Origin: DATEDA01 sp963789885
GTDB taxonomy: Bacteria; Pseudomonadota; Gammaproteobacteria; Burkholderiales; SG8-39
NCBI GenBank assembly: GCA_963789885.1
Contig: CAWBNB010000049.1
Span: 140,784 to 204,783 of the forward strand
Direction: 5' to 3'
Length of the DNA: 64,000 bases
Both the position numbers and the translations under genes were made by a program. The notes under the pieces were generated by a model that was not told the DNA's origin, made no database searches, and was given only the letters and a program-made list of their open reading frames with translations. Position 1 is the first letter of the stretch. Each line of letters opens with the position of its first letter. This document shows positions 53,696 to 61,363 of the stretch, in pieces.

Positions 53696-53750
53696 GGGAG
53701 GCGCTCGGCCGCGCCGCTATACGGGAGGCGCTCGACCGCGCCGTTATAAT
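53696..53750 (+). repeat. Two tandem 27-bp repeats ending in TATAAT before msbA
   Basis: Units GGGAGGCGCTCGGCCGCGCC and GGGAGGCGCTCGACCGCGCC (period 27, starting at 53696 and 53723) each end in CTATA or TTATA. The second carries the full -10 TATAAT at 53745-53750. Duplication may have created or strengthened the msbA promoter. Confidence 0.65.
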
Positions 53751-53760
53751 CCGGGCCACA

Positions 53761-55527
53761 GTGCCTTCTCCCCACCCCTCGAGCGTCCGGCTCTATTTCC
53801 GGCTGCTCGGTTACCTCAAGCCCTACTGGCAGCGGTTCGCGCTCTCGATCGTGGCGATGATCGTCGTCGCGGCGACCGAGACCGGGATGCCGGCGCTCGT
53901 CAAGCCGCTGCTCGACGGCACCTTCGTCGAGAAGGACGCCACGATGATGCGCTGGGTTCCGGTCGCCATCATCGGCCTCTTCCTCGTCCGTGGCGTGGCG
54001 TCGTTCGTTTCCGGCTACATGATCCAGTGGGTAGCGCAGAAGCTGGTCGCCGATCTCCGCAATGGGATGTTCGCCTCGCTCGTGCGGCTGCCGACCGCGC
54101 ACTACGACGCCGCCACGACGGGCGCGATCGTGTCGAAGTTCACCTACAACGTCACTCAGGTGACAGGCGCTGCGACCAACGCGGTGAACGTGATCGTCAA
54201 GGACTCGCTTGCGGTCGCGGGGCTGCTCGGCTGGATGCTCTGGCTCAACTGGCAGCTCACGCTGCTCGCGGTCGTCGTCGGGCCGCCGATCTTCTTGATC
54301 ACGCGATATTTCTCCGGCCGCCTGCGGAAGATGAGCCGCGCCGAGCAGTCGGCGGTGGGCGATCTCAACCACGTGCTCGAGGAGTCGATCGGCTGCCACC
54401 GGGTGGTGAAGGTGTTCGGCGGCCAGGAGTACGAGAGCCGGCGCTTCGCACAGGCCGCGGACAAGGTGCGCAGATTCCAGATGAAGATCGCCACCGCCGC
54501 CGCGGCGACGGTGCCGACGACGCACCTGGTCGCCTCGTTCGCGGTGGCGGCGATCGTCTACTTCGTCATCCTGCAGGCAGAACGCGATCAGACGACGGTG
54601 GGCGGGTTCGTGTCGTACCTTGCGGCGCTCTTCATGCTGATGCCGCCGATCAAGCGGCTCACCAACGTGAACGAGACGATGCAGCGCGGCCTCGCCGCCT
54701 CGGAGACGGTCTTCGGCCTGATCGACGAGCGGCCCGAGGTGGATCGCGGCGCGATCGAGATCGGGCGCGCGCGCGGCGAGATCGAGTACCAGCGCGTGAG
54801 CTTCACCTACCCCGAAGCGTCGCGGCCCGCCCTTGCCGACGTGAATCTCCGCATCGCGCCGGGGGAGACCGTGGCGCTCGTCGGTTCCTCCGGCAGCGGG
54901 AAGACCACGTTCGTGAACCTGCTGCCGCGCTTCTACGAGCCGGGCGCCGGAAGGATCCTGGTGGACGGCACGGACGCCGCCGACCTCAAGCTCGCGTCCC
55001 TGCGCGCGAACATTGCGCTCGTCAGCCAGGACATCGTGCTTTTCAACGACACCGTCGCGGCGAACATCGGCTACGGCCGCCTCGGCGACCACTCGGAGGC
55101 CGACGTCGTCGCCGCGGCGGAGGCGGCGCACGCGCTCGGGTTCATCCGCGAGATGCCGCAGGGCCTCGCGACCCTGATCGGCGAGGACGGCGTGCGGCTC
55201 TCGGGCGGGCAGCGCCAGCGCCTCGCGATCGCGCGCGCGTTTCTCAAGGACGCACCGATCCTCATCCTCGACGAGGCGACGAGCGCGCTCGACAGCGAGT
55301 CGGAGCGGGCGGTGCAGGCGGCGCTCGAGCAGCTGATGCGCGGGCGCACCACGCTCGTGATTGCGCACCGCCTCTCGACGATCGAGGGCGCCGACCGCAT
55401 CGTGGTGCTCGACGAAGGGCGGATCGCGGAGATCGGCCGCCACGCCGAGCTGCTCGCGCGCGGCGGGATCTACGCCCGGCTGCACCGGATCCAGTACTCG
55501 CGCGAGGCGGAAGCGGCGGCGGCGTAG
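53761..55527 (+). CDS. msbA: Lipid A export ABC transporter MsbA
   Basis: 588 residues from the GTG at 53761. Six membrane segments (about residues 15-300), then the ATPase: Walker A GSSGSGKTT (about residues 376-384), signature RLSGGQRQR, Walker B ILILDEATSALD and the switch His region VIAHRLSTI. Family length is about 580. It flips lipid A-core across the inner membrane. TATAAT stands 10 bp before the start, so the leader is about 4 nt; the longer frame from 53692 is not needed. LPS genes surround it. Confidence 0.92.
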   Translation: MPSPHPSSVRLYFRLLGYLKPYWQRFALSIVAMIVVAATETGMPALVKPLLDGTFVEKDATMMRWVPVAIIGLFLVRGVASFVSGYMIQWVAQKLVADLRNGMFASLVRLPTAHYDAATTGAIVSKFTYNVTQVTGAATNAVNVIVKDSLAVAGLLGWMLWLNWQLTLLAVVVGPPIFLITRYFSGRLRKMSRAEQSAVGDLNHVLEESIGCHRVVKVFGGQEYESRRFAQAADKVRRFQMKIATAAAATVPTTHLVASFAVAAIVYFVILQAERDQTTVGGFVSYLAALFMLMPPIKRLTNVNETMQRGLAASETVFGLIDERPEVDRGAIEIGRARGEIEYQRVSFTYPEASRPALADVNLRIAPGETVALVGSSGSGKTTFVNLLPRFYEPGAGRILVDGTDAADLKLASLRANIALVSQDIVLFNDTVAANIGYGRLGDHSEADVVAAAEAAHALGFIREMPQGLATLIGEDGVRLSGGQRQRLAIARAFLKDAPILILDEATSALDSESERAVQAALEQLMRGRTTLVIAHRLSTIEGADRIVVLDEGRIAEIGRHAELLARGGIYARLHRIQYSREAEAAAA

Positions 55528-55538
55528 GGGAACGCCGC

Positions 55539-56627
55539 ATGCACATCGTCCACACGGAGTCCTCGCAGGGCTGGGGAGGCCAGGAGATCCGCATCCTCGA
55601 GGAGGCCGCCGGCATGCGCGCCCGGGGACATCGGGTCACGGTGATCGCGCCGGGCGAAGCGCGGATCTACGGCGAGGCCGGGCGGCGCGGGCTCGATGCG
55701 GTGGACCTCCCGATCGGCCGGAAGCGCCTGCGCGGGGTGCTCGCGCTGCGGCGGTGGCTCGCTGGCGCGCGCGCCGATGTCGTCAACACCCACAGCTCGA
55801 CCGACTCCTGGCTGGTGGCGCTCGCCTGCATGTTGCTCGCCTTTCCGCCCGCCGTGGTGCGGACGCGCCACATCTCCGCGCCGGTGCCGGACAACCGCGC
55901 GACGCGATGGCTATATACCGGCGCGACCCGGCACATCGTCACGACCGGTACGAGCCTCAGGCAACAGCTGATCGACGGGAACCGGTTTCCCGCCGAGCGC
56001 GTCACGTCGGTGCCGACGGGGATATCGCTCGAGCGCTTTGCGCCGGGCGACCGGGCGCGCGCCCGCGCGCAGACGGGACTGCCCGCGGACTGGACGATCG
56101 TCGGCATCGTCGCGACCCTGCGCAGCTGGAAGGGGCACCGCTTTCTGCTCGACGCGCTCGCCAGGTTGCCGCAGCCGAACCTCGGCCTCGCGATCGTCGG
56201 CGATGGTCCGCAGCGGGGCGCGCTGGAAGCGCAGATCCGCGATCTCGGCTTGAGCGGGCGGGTGTGGCTGCCGGGCGACCAGCGCGACGTACTGCCCTGG
56301 TTTCAGTCGTTCGACATCTTCGCACTGCCGTCCTATGCGAACGAGGGGGTGCCGCAAGCGCTCGTCCAGGCGATGCTCGCGGCGCTTCCCTGCGTGACCA
56401 CCGCCGCCGGCGCGATCGGCGAGGCAGCCATCAACGACGAGACGGCGCTCGTCGTGGCACCGCAGGACGCTGCCGCGCTCGCCGCAGCGATCGCGCGGCT
56501 TGCGGCGGACCCGGCGCTGCGGGCGCGGCTCGGCGCCGCCGCGCGGGCGCACTGCGCGCGGCAGTTCGGGTACGAGGCCATGCTCGACCGGATGGAGGCG
56601 GTGTTCCGGGATGCGGTCGCGGCCTAG
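55539..56627 (+). CDS. Glycosyltransferase family 4
   Basis: 362 residues from the ATG at 55539, 11 bp after msbA. HTESSQGWGGQEIRILEEA at the N-terminus and VPTGISLERFAPG, IVGDGPQRGALEAQI, and PSYANEGVPQALVQAMLAALP (in parts, NEGVPQALVQAM as the donor site) identify a GT-B fold GT4 enzyme of the LPS or capsule type. Its last codons GATGCGGTCGCGGCCTAG are one copy of a 19-bp repeat whose second copy starts the next glycosyltransferase, across the inserted island. Confidence 0.88.
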   Translation: MHIVHTESSQGWGGQEIRILEEAAGMRARGHRVTVIAPGEARIYGEAGRRGLDAVDLPIGRKRLRGVLALRRWLAGARADVVNTHSSTDSWLVALACMLLAFPPAVVRTRHISAPVPDNRATRWLYTGATRHIVTTGTSLRQQLIDGNRFPAERVTSVPTGISLERFAPGDRARARAQTGLPADWTIVGIVATLRSWKGHRFLLDALARLPQPNLGLAIVGDGPQRGALEAQIRDLGLSGRVWLPGDQRDVLPWFQSFDIFALPSYANEGVPQALVQAMLAALPCVTTAAGAIGEAAINDETALVVAPQDAAALAAAIARLAADPALRARLGAAARAHCARQFGYEAMLDRMEAVFRDAVAA

Positions 56628-56628
56628 C
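56610..56628 (+). repeat. 19-bp direct repeat, left end of inserted island
   Basis: GATGCGGTCGCGGCCTAGC, identical to 59339-59357. Here it encodes the last residues and stop of the GT4 gene. Confidence 0.85.
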
Positions 56629-56723
56629 GGCAAGGCGAGACCGATTCTGAGCCAGGTGCTCAAGGAGTCTGGCAGATGACGAACCTTGGCGCTGGCGGGC
56701 TCGTTGGCGAGCCCCTGCTTATG

Positions 56724-56753
56724 TTTTCACATTGGACCGTTTTTCACTACAAT
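56724..56753 (+). promoter_or_regulatory. AbiE promoter with direct repeat
   Basis: TTTTCAC occurs at 56724-56730 and 56741-56747, followed by a -10 TACAAT (56748-56753). The first may serve as the -35 region. The transcript would begin at the ATG of AbiEi (56760). The repeat could be the AbiEi operator. Confidence 0.45.
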
Positions 56754-56759
56754 ACGCAA

Positions 56760-57599
56760 ATGATTCATGCCGCCCGTCAACCCGGTTCGCACGCTGTCGC
56801 GTACCAGGCCGGCGCAGCCGCGCGCTTCGTCGCTCAACGTCTCACGCGTGGCGAGGTCGCCTTTCCGCTCGACGCGCTCGAGGCTGAAACCGGTCTTTCG
56901 CGCATCGCCGCGCGCCATCAGCTCCTGCGTCTCGGGCCACGGGTGCGTCGTGTGGCGCCGCGGCAGCCCTTTTTTCTCATCGTCAGCGAGGCGCATCAGC
57001 CCCTGGGTGCGCCGCCAGCCGCCTGGTGGCTCGATGCGTACTTCCGATGGCTTCGCCGGCCCTATTACCTCGCGCTCGCCTCGGCCGCGGCAGAGTACGG
57101 CGCAAGCCCGCAGGCCATCCAGCTCGTCCAGGTGGTGACCGACCGGCCGCGTCGCCCGCTCGCACTCGGTCGGATCCGGGTGCGCTTTTACGTGAAGCGC
57201 GACGCTGCGCGCACGCCAACCGCAGAGCTGCCCGGCGCGCATGCACCGCTTCGCGTAAGCACGCTGGAGGCGACGGCCATCGACCTCGTTCGCTACGCCG
57301 GAGCCGTTGGCGGCATTGAACGCGCGGTCGAGATCTTGAAGCCGATTGCCGCACGGCTCCGGAGACCTGCGCTCAAGGAGGCGCTCTCAGCCGAGCGCGA
57401 ACCAGCCACCGCGCAGCGCCTGGGCTTCATCCTCGACGGCCTGGGCTACCCCGGCCTTGCCGAGACCGTTGCGCGAAGCCTCCCCGCCCGGCTTGCACGG
57501 GTCAGGCTTGAACCCGCGACGAGCGCACCGGCACGAGCGCTCCATCTTCATCGTCGCTGGGGGCTTCTGGTCGGGAAACCTCCGTTCGGCACACCTTAG
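56760..57599 (+). CDS. abiEi: AbiEi family antitoxin/transcriptional regulator
   Basis: 279 residues from the ATG at 56760 (a longer frame from 56676 overlaps the promoter). An N-terminal winged-helix (GEVAFPLDALEAETGLSRIAARHQLLRLG, about residues 28-56), then the AbiEi C-terminal domain (WWLDAYFRWLRRPYYLALASAAAEYG and VSTLEATAIDLVRYAGAVGG). AbiEi represses its own promoter and neutralises AbiEii in a type IV toxin-antitoxin and phage-abortive system. The toxin gene begins 3 bp downstream. Codon and base use resemble the island, not the LPS genes. Confidence 0.85.
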   Translation: MIHAARQPGSHAVAYQAGAAARFVAQRLTRGEVAFPLDALEAETGLSRIAARHQLLRLGPRVRRVAPRQPFFLIVSEAHQPLGAPPAAWWLDAYFRWLRRPYYLALASAAAEYGASPQAIQLVQVVTDRPRRPLALGRIRVRFYVKRDAARTPTAELPGAHAPLRVSTLEATAIDLVRYAGAVGGIERAVEILKPIAARLRRPALKEALSAEREPATAQRLGFILDGLGYPGLAETVARSLPARLARVRLEPATSAPARALHLHRRWGLLVGKPPFGTP

Positions 57600-57602
57600 C
57601 CG

Positions 57603-58458
57603 ATGCTCACGCGCCAGGACGTCCTCGCGCACCAGAGCCAGGTACCCTGGCCTCAGCTTCATCAGGTCGAGCAGGACCTTCTCCTCTGCCAGACGATGGT
57701 GGCCATCTTCAGCGATGAATTCCTGAAGACCCAGGTTGCCATGCGTGGGGGAACGGTGCTGCACAAGATTCACCTTGCCCCGGCTGCGCGCTATTCCGAG
57801 GACATCGATCTCGTGGTTACGGGCAAGCGTCCCGCGGAGCACATCCGAGCCGGCCTGAAGCGTGTGCTCACGGGCGTTCTCGGCAAGCACCGGGTCGACG
57901 TCTGGGAGACCGCGGCTCTTGCCATCCGCAACACCGTGCGCCCGTCGCGGGTCCTGCGACTCACCTACGGAGTGCCGTCGGTGAGCGAACCGGTCGCGAG
58001 CTCACCATCGTGGTGGAGGCGAACGTCACCGAGCGAACACCGCATCGCCCGCTCACTGAGCTCCCCTTCGAACTGCTTCCGTTCGAACGTTCTTCCGCGA
58101 TGCGCCGCTCCGCGCGCAGGTGAACTCCTTCGAGCTGCACGAGATGCTCGGCACCAAGTTGCGTGCGCTCTTCCAGCGAAGCCGCGGACGCGACCTCTTC
58201 GACCTCTTCTGGGCGATGCGCGACGCCTCCGGCATTGCTGTGCGGCCCGAGGTCATCATCGAATCCTTCCAGCATTACCTGCGCGCGGAAGGCGCCATTG
58301 CCTCGCGTCATGAGTTTCTCGATCGCTTCGATCAGCGTCTGGCCGATGCGGCGTTTCGCCGCGACATGGAGTCGCTTCTGCGCGCCGGGCTCGACTACGA
58401 TCCGCTAACCGCCGGCGCGTTCGTGCGCGAGCGCTTGCTCCGGCTTCTCCCCGCTTGA
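57603..58458 (+). CDS. abiEii: AbiEii-type nucleotidyltransferase toxin, two frameshifts
   Basis: The N-terminal part (57603 on) has GGTVLHKIHLAPAARYSEDIDLVV, in parts GGTVLHK and SEDIDL, the nucleotidyltransferase catalytic loop of AbiEii. The middle (ELTIVVEANVTERTPHRPL) and C-terminal parts (VNSFELHEMLGTKLRALFQRSRGRDLFDLFW, from 58120) are in two other frames. Missing bases near 57980 and 58088 would restore 285 residues. The toxin transfers nucleotides to tRNA ends or GTP-binds in known members. It may be inactivated or an assembly error. Confidence 0.78.
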
Positions 58459-58532
58459 GGCGCCGGCACCTCGGCGACGAGGCGACGCTCGACGGTATCG
58501 AGGCGGCGTTCCCCGAGCGGGTCGCGGCATGA
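58455..58532 (+). pseudogene. Remnant of a glycosyltransferase 3' end
   Basis: This short frame ends LGDEATLDGIEAAFPERVAA and a stop. It aligns with the C-terminus of the GT4 at 56627 (FGYEAMLDRMEAVFRDAVAA), with 11 of 20 residues identical. It follows the AbiEii stop directly. It is probably a leftover of another GT4 gene. Confidence 0.55.
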
Positions 58533-58671
58533 CGAGCGGCACGGCGGTAACGCGGTTTACTAGGGGGACAAATGTCTATACGATCGCGACGAGATTCGCG
58601 GCAGGGCGACGAATCGCCTGGATGTAGCCGAGTCCCCCGTCGGGAAGCGAACCGACGTCAGAGGTTGAGGT
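58533..58671. other. Non-coding stretch inside the island
   Basis: No gene is recognised. It contains GGGGGACAAATGTC at 58564-58577 and TATACG, possibly a promoter for the following gene. This part is less GC-rich than the flanks. Confidence 0.3.
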
Positions 58672-58989
58672 GTGAGAAGAAGCGCTGCTGAACCCTATCG
58701 CGACATCGATTTCTCGCGCGCGAGGCGCGGGCCCGTGATCGGGCCGGAACCGGGAAAGACGAAGGTATCGATCCGCCTGGACAACAGGGTGATCGAGCAT
58801 TTCCGCCGGATGGTCGAGCAGTCGGGCGGCGGGAACTACCAGACGCTGATCAACGACGCCCTCGTCGCGTACATTCAGCAGGGAGCGGTACTCGATGCCG
58901 TCCGCCGTGTGGTCAGGGAGGAGATTTCCGGCGGAAAGGCGAAGCGCGCTCCCGCGCGGCGACTCGCCGGTACTGCTGTGGACCGGTGA
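58672..58989 (+). CDS. BrnA-like ribbon-helix-helix antitoxin
   Basis: 105 residues from a GTG with GAGG upstream. A basic N-terminus, then KTKVSIRLDNRVIEHFRRMVEQSGGGNYQTLINDALVAYI, which in its parts (VSIRLD, GNYQTLINDAL) matches the BrnA antitoxin ribbon-helix-helix domain. BrnA normally pairs with a BrnT toxin; none is encoded here. It likely binds DNA as a dimer. Orphan. Confidence 0.72.
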   Translation: MRRSAAEPYRDIDFSRARRGPVIGPEPGKTKVSIRLDNRVIEHFRRMVEQSGGGNYQTLINDALVAYIQQGAVLDAVRRVVREEISGGKAKRAPARRLAGTAVDR

Positions 58990-59023
58990 GAGCATCAGCG
59001 CCGTGAGAGGCCCGGGATATCGC

Positions 59024-59329
59024 ATGAAGGCGAGCGTGATCCGTAGCGACCGTGAGATTCAGGGGGGAGCACTGGTCTTCGTCGGTACTCGTGTACCGGT
59101 CAAGAATCTCTTCGACTACCTGGAGTCAGGCGACTCGCTCGGCGACTTCTTGAAGTCGTTTCCATCCGTGACGCGGGAGCAGGCCGTGGCGGCGCTGGAG
59201 TCTGCCCGCGAGGCGCTCATCGAGGCCGGCACGGAAGCGCGATTCCGGGTCCGCGCCGCACGCGGCGCAGGCAAGACGCGGCGCGCGCTCGGGTTGCTCG
59301 AGAAGGCGCGCGGTCGCAAGGCGAGATAG
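59024..59329 (+). CDS. DUF433 family antitoxin-like protein
   Basis: 101 residues. REIQGGALVFVGTRVPVKNLFDYLESGDSLGDFL, with blocks GTRVPVKNL and YLESGDSL, and FPSVTREQAVAALE are the DUF433 helix-turn-helix signature. Such proteins usually pair with a DUF5615 PIN-like toxin encoded downstream. Here no toxin follows; the island ends 9 bp later. A charged C-terminal tail (residues 72-101) follows. The ATG at 59024 is chosen by family alignment. Confidence 0.78.
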   Translation: MKASVIRSDREIQGGALVFVGTRVPVKNLFDYLESGDSLGDFLKSFPSVTREQAVAALESAREALIEAGTEARFRVRAARGAGKTRRALGLLEKARGRKAR

Positions 59330-59338
59330 CCAGGCCGC

Positions 59339-59357
59339 GATGCGGTCGCGGCCTAGC
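59339..59357 (+). repeat. 19-bp direct repeat, right end of inserted island
   Basis: Identical to 56610-56628. Here it contains the ATG and first codons (MRSRP) of the following GT9 gene. Confidence 0.85.
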
Positions 59358-60458
59358 CGTCTCGGTTCGCGCCTGCGCGTGCTCCCACGCGCGGCGTGGC
59401 AGCGGGCCGCGACGATCGGCCGCCGCGCGCCGCCCGCATCACCGTCGCGGATCCTCGTTGCCCACCACCTCCTGCTCGGCGACACCTTGATGCTGACCCC
59501 GCTGCTCGCGAAGCTCCGCGAGCGGCATCCCGGCGCCGAGATGGTGATGACTACGCCGCGAGCGATCGCGCCGCTCTACGCCCGCGCGCCCTACGGCCTA
59601 CGGGCGCTTCCCTATGATCCGCGCGACGCGCGTACGCTCGAGCGCTTCGATGCGGCGCGGGGCTACGACCTCGCGCTCGTCCCGGGCGACAACCGCTTCA
59701 GCTGGCTCGCCCTCGCCCTCGGCGCGCGGTGGATCGTCGCCTTCGGCGGCGACCGGCCGGCGCACAAGAGCTGGCCGGTGGACGAGCGGCGCGCGTATCC
59801 CGACGCGCCCGCGGCCTGGGGCGACATGGTGGCGGGGCTCGTCGACGGCCCGCCGCCGCGACCGTACCGGCCCGAAGACTGGCCGGACCCGGAGCACGCG
59901 CCGTTCGAGGCGCCAGCCGGTCCGTACGCGGTGCTCCACGTGGGTGCGAGCACGTCGCTCAAGCAATGGGATCGCGACAAGTGGCATTCGCTCGCGGCGA
60001 GCCTTGAGCGACGGGGACTTTCAGTCGTATGGAGCGGCGGCAGGGGGGAGGAAGCGGAGGTCGCCGCGATCGATCCCGGAGGCCGCTACACGTCGGTCGC
60101 CGGAGCGCTCGATCTTCCGCAAATGTGGCACCTGGTGAAGCGTGCGCGGCTGCTCGTCTGCCCTGACACCGGCATTGCCCATCTCGGGCGGATCGTGAAT
60201 ACGCCGACGGTGACGCTGTTCGGTCCCGGCTCGGCGGTCATCTGCGGCGCGGGCGAGTTCTGGCGCGCGAGCCCGTACCGCGCCGTGACCGTCGACCCGT
60301 TTCTCTGCCGCGACCAGCGGGTGCTGTTCAAGCGCGAGATCGCGTGGGTGCGGCGGTGCGGCCGGAGCACTGCGGAGTGCCCTGCACCCCGATGCATGCA
60401 CGCGATCGGACTCGAGGCGGTCACGGCCGCGATCGACGAGCTCCTGGGGGCGCGATGA
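59340..60458 (+). CDS. Glycosyltransferase family 9 (heptosyltransferase-like)
   Basis: 372 residues. ILVAHHLLLGDTLMLTPLLAKL is the GT9 N-terminal block (GDTLMLTPL), YAVLHVGASTSLKQWDRDKW the middle, and LLVCPDTGIAHLGRIVNTPTVTLFGPGS the donor-binding block (PDTGIAHLG). A Cys-rich C-terminal segment (FLCRDQRV, RRCGRSTAECPAPRCMHAIG) follows. Its ATG lies in the right 19-bp repeat. It belongs to LPS core or O-antigen synthesis; sugar specificity unknown. Confidence 0.87.
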   Translation: MRSRPSRLGSRLRVLPRAAWQRAATIGRRAPPASPSRILVAHHLLLGDTLMLTPLLAKLRERHPGAEMVMTTPRAIAPLYARAPYGLRALPYDPRDARTLERFDAARGYDLALVPGDNRFSWLALALGARWIVAFGGDRPAHKSWPVDERRAYPDAPAAWGDMVAGLVDGPPPRPYRPEDWPDPEHAPFEAPAGPYAVLHVGASTSLKQWDRDKWHSLAASLERRGLSVVWSGGRGEEAEVAAIDPGGRYTSVAGALDLPQMWHLVKRARLLVCPDTGIAHLGRIVNTPTVTLFGPGSAVICGAGEFWRASPYRAVTVDPFLCRDQRVLFKREIAWVRRCGRSTAECPAPRCMHAIGLEAVTAAIDELLGAR

Positions 60459-61363
60459 TCCGGTCGCTCGTGCGCAAGCTCCGCGGCAACGAGCTCGATC
60501 GCATCCTCGAGCGCGCCGCCCGCGGCGGCGCGCGGCGGTTTCTCGTGTTCTGGAACCGGGGGCTCGGCGACATCGCGCTCGGGCTCTATGCGCTGTTCGC
60601 GCGCATTCGCGAGGCCGTTCCGGCGGCCGAGATCGCAGTGCTCACGCGGCAGGACCTCGCCGAGGCGTTCGCGCTGTTCGACGTCCAGCGGGTCATCGTC
60701 GACCCGCGGCTCGAGCGCGGCGAGCGTGACGGCTATGCGAACGCGGCTGCGCGGCTCGGCGTTAAGGCGGCCAATTTCGACGTCGTCCTCGACCGGCCCG
60801 ATCCGACCGGCTGGCTCGCGTCCCAGCACGGGACCGTCGTCCCGCGGCTCGCGTGGAAGCCGGAGCTCGACGCGCTCGCCTCGCGCTTCCCCCTCGGCGA
60901 CGGGCGACGCCTCGTCGGCGCGCACGTGAGCGCCGAGACGGCGCGCTTCTACGGGTACGTAAAGGACTGGCCCGCGGAGTCGTGGCGCGCGCTCTTCGCC
61001 GGCCTCGCCGGCGAGCGCTGCGTGCTCTTCGGCCACGCGCCGGAGCCCCGGTTCGACCGGGCGGGACTCGTCGACCTCCGCGGACGGACGACGCTCCTCG
61101 AGATGCTCTCGATCGTGAAGAACCGGTGTCGCGTGCTCGTCGCGCCCGACAGCGGCGTGCTGACGATGGCCTACTACCTCGATTGCGCGTTTCCGCTGAC
61201 CGTCGTCTCGCTCTGGTCCGATCCGCGGCAGGGCGTGTTCAAGCAGGGCGTCGCCTCGCCCAACCCGCTGCTTCGGCACGTCCCGCTGGTCGGCGAGGGC
61301 GAAGACGTGCGGCGGATCCCCGTCGACGAGGTGCTGGCGCGCGTACGCGAGGCGCTGGCATGA
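60455..61363 (+). CDS. Second GT9-like glycosyltransferase
   Basis: 302 residues. The ATG overlaps the previous stop by 4 bp. FLVFWNRGLGDIALGLYALFARI has the GLGDI loop of GT9 enzymes, and CRVLVAPDSGVLTMAYYLDCAFPLTVVSLW the C-terminal donor region (APDSGVL). It is shorter than most heptosyltransferases. The immediately following gene is waaL (4-bp overlap). It probably adds a core or O-antigen sugar. Confidence 0.78.
   Translation: MIRSLVRKLRGNELDRILERAARGGARRFLVFWNRGLGDIALGLYALFARIREAVPAAEIAVLTRQDLAEAFALFDVQRVIVDPRLERGERDGYANAAARLGVKAANFDVVLDRPDPTGWLASQHGTVVPRLAWKPELDALASRFPLGDGRRLVGAHVSAETARFYGYVKDWPAESWRALFAGLAGERCVLFGHAPEPRFDRAGLVDLRGRTTLLEMLSIVKNRCRVLVAPDSGVLTMAYYLDCAFPLTVVSLWSDPRQGVFKQGVASPNPLLRHVPLVGEGEDVRRIPVDEVLARVREALA

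Larger units (their letters stand above)
56629..59338. mobile_element. Inserted island with AbiE toxin-antitoxin and orphan antitoxin genes
   Basis: 2.7 kb between identical 19-bp repeats. Without it, the GT4 stop and the GT9 ATG would overlap within a single copy of the repeat, forming a continuous LPS operon. It carries AbiEi, AbiEii, a C-terminal glycosyltransferase remnant, a BrnA-like and a DUF433 gene. No transposase or integrase is present, so the insertion mechanism is unknown. GCAAGGCGAGA also occurs near both ends (56630-56640 and 59316-59326). Confidence 0.7.

Noticed and set aside
53694..56627. 977-codon frame that would fuse an out-of-frame msbA stretch with the GT4
   Set aside because: The first 615 codons are an out-of-frame reading of msbA; only the part from 55539 is a real protein.
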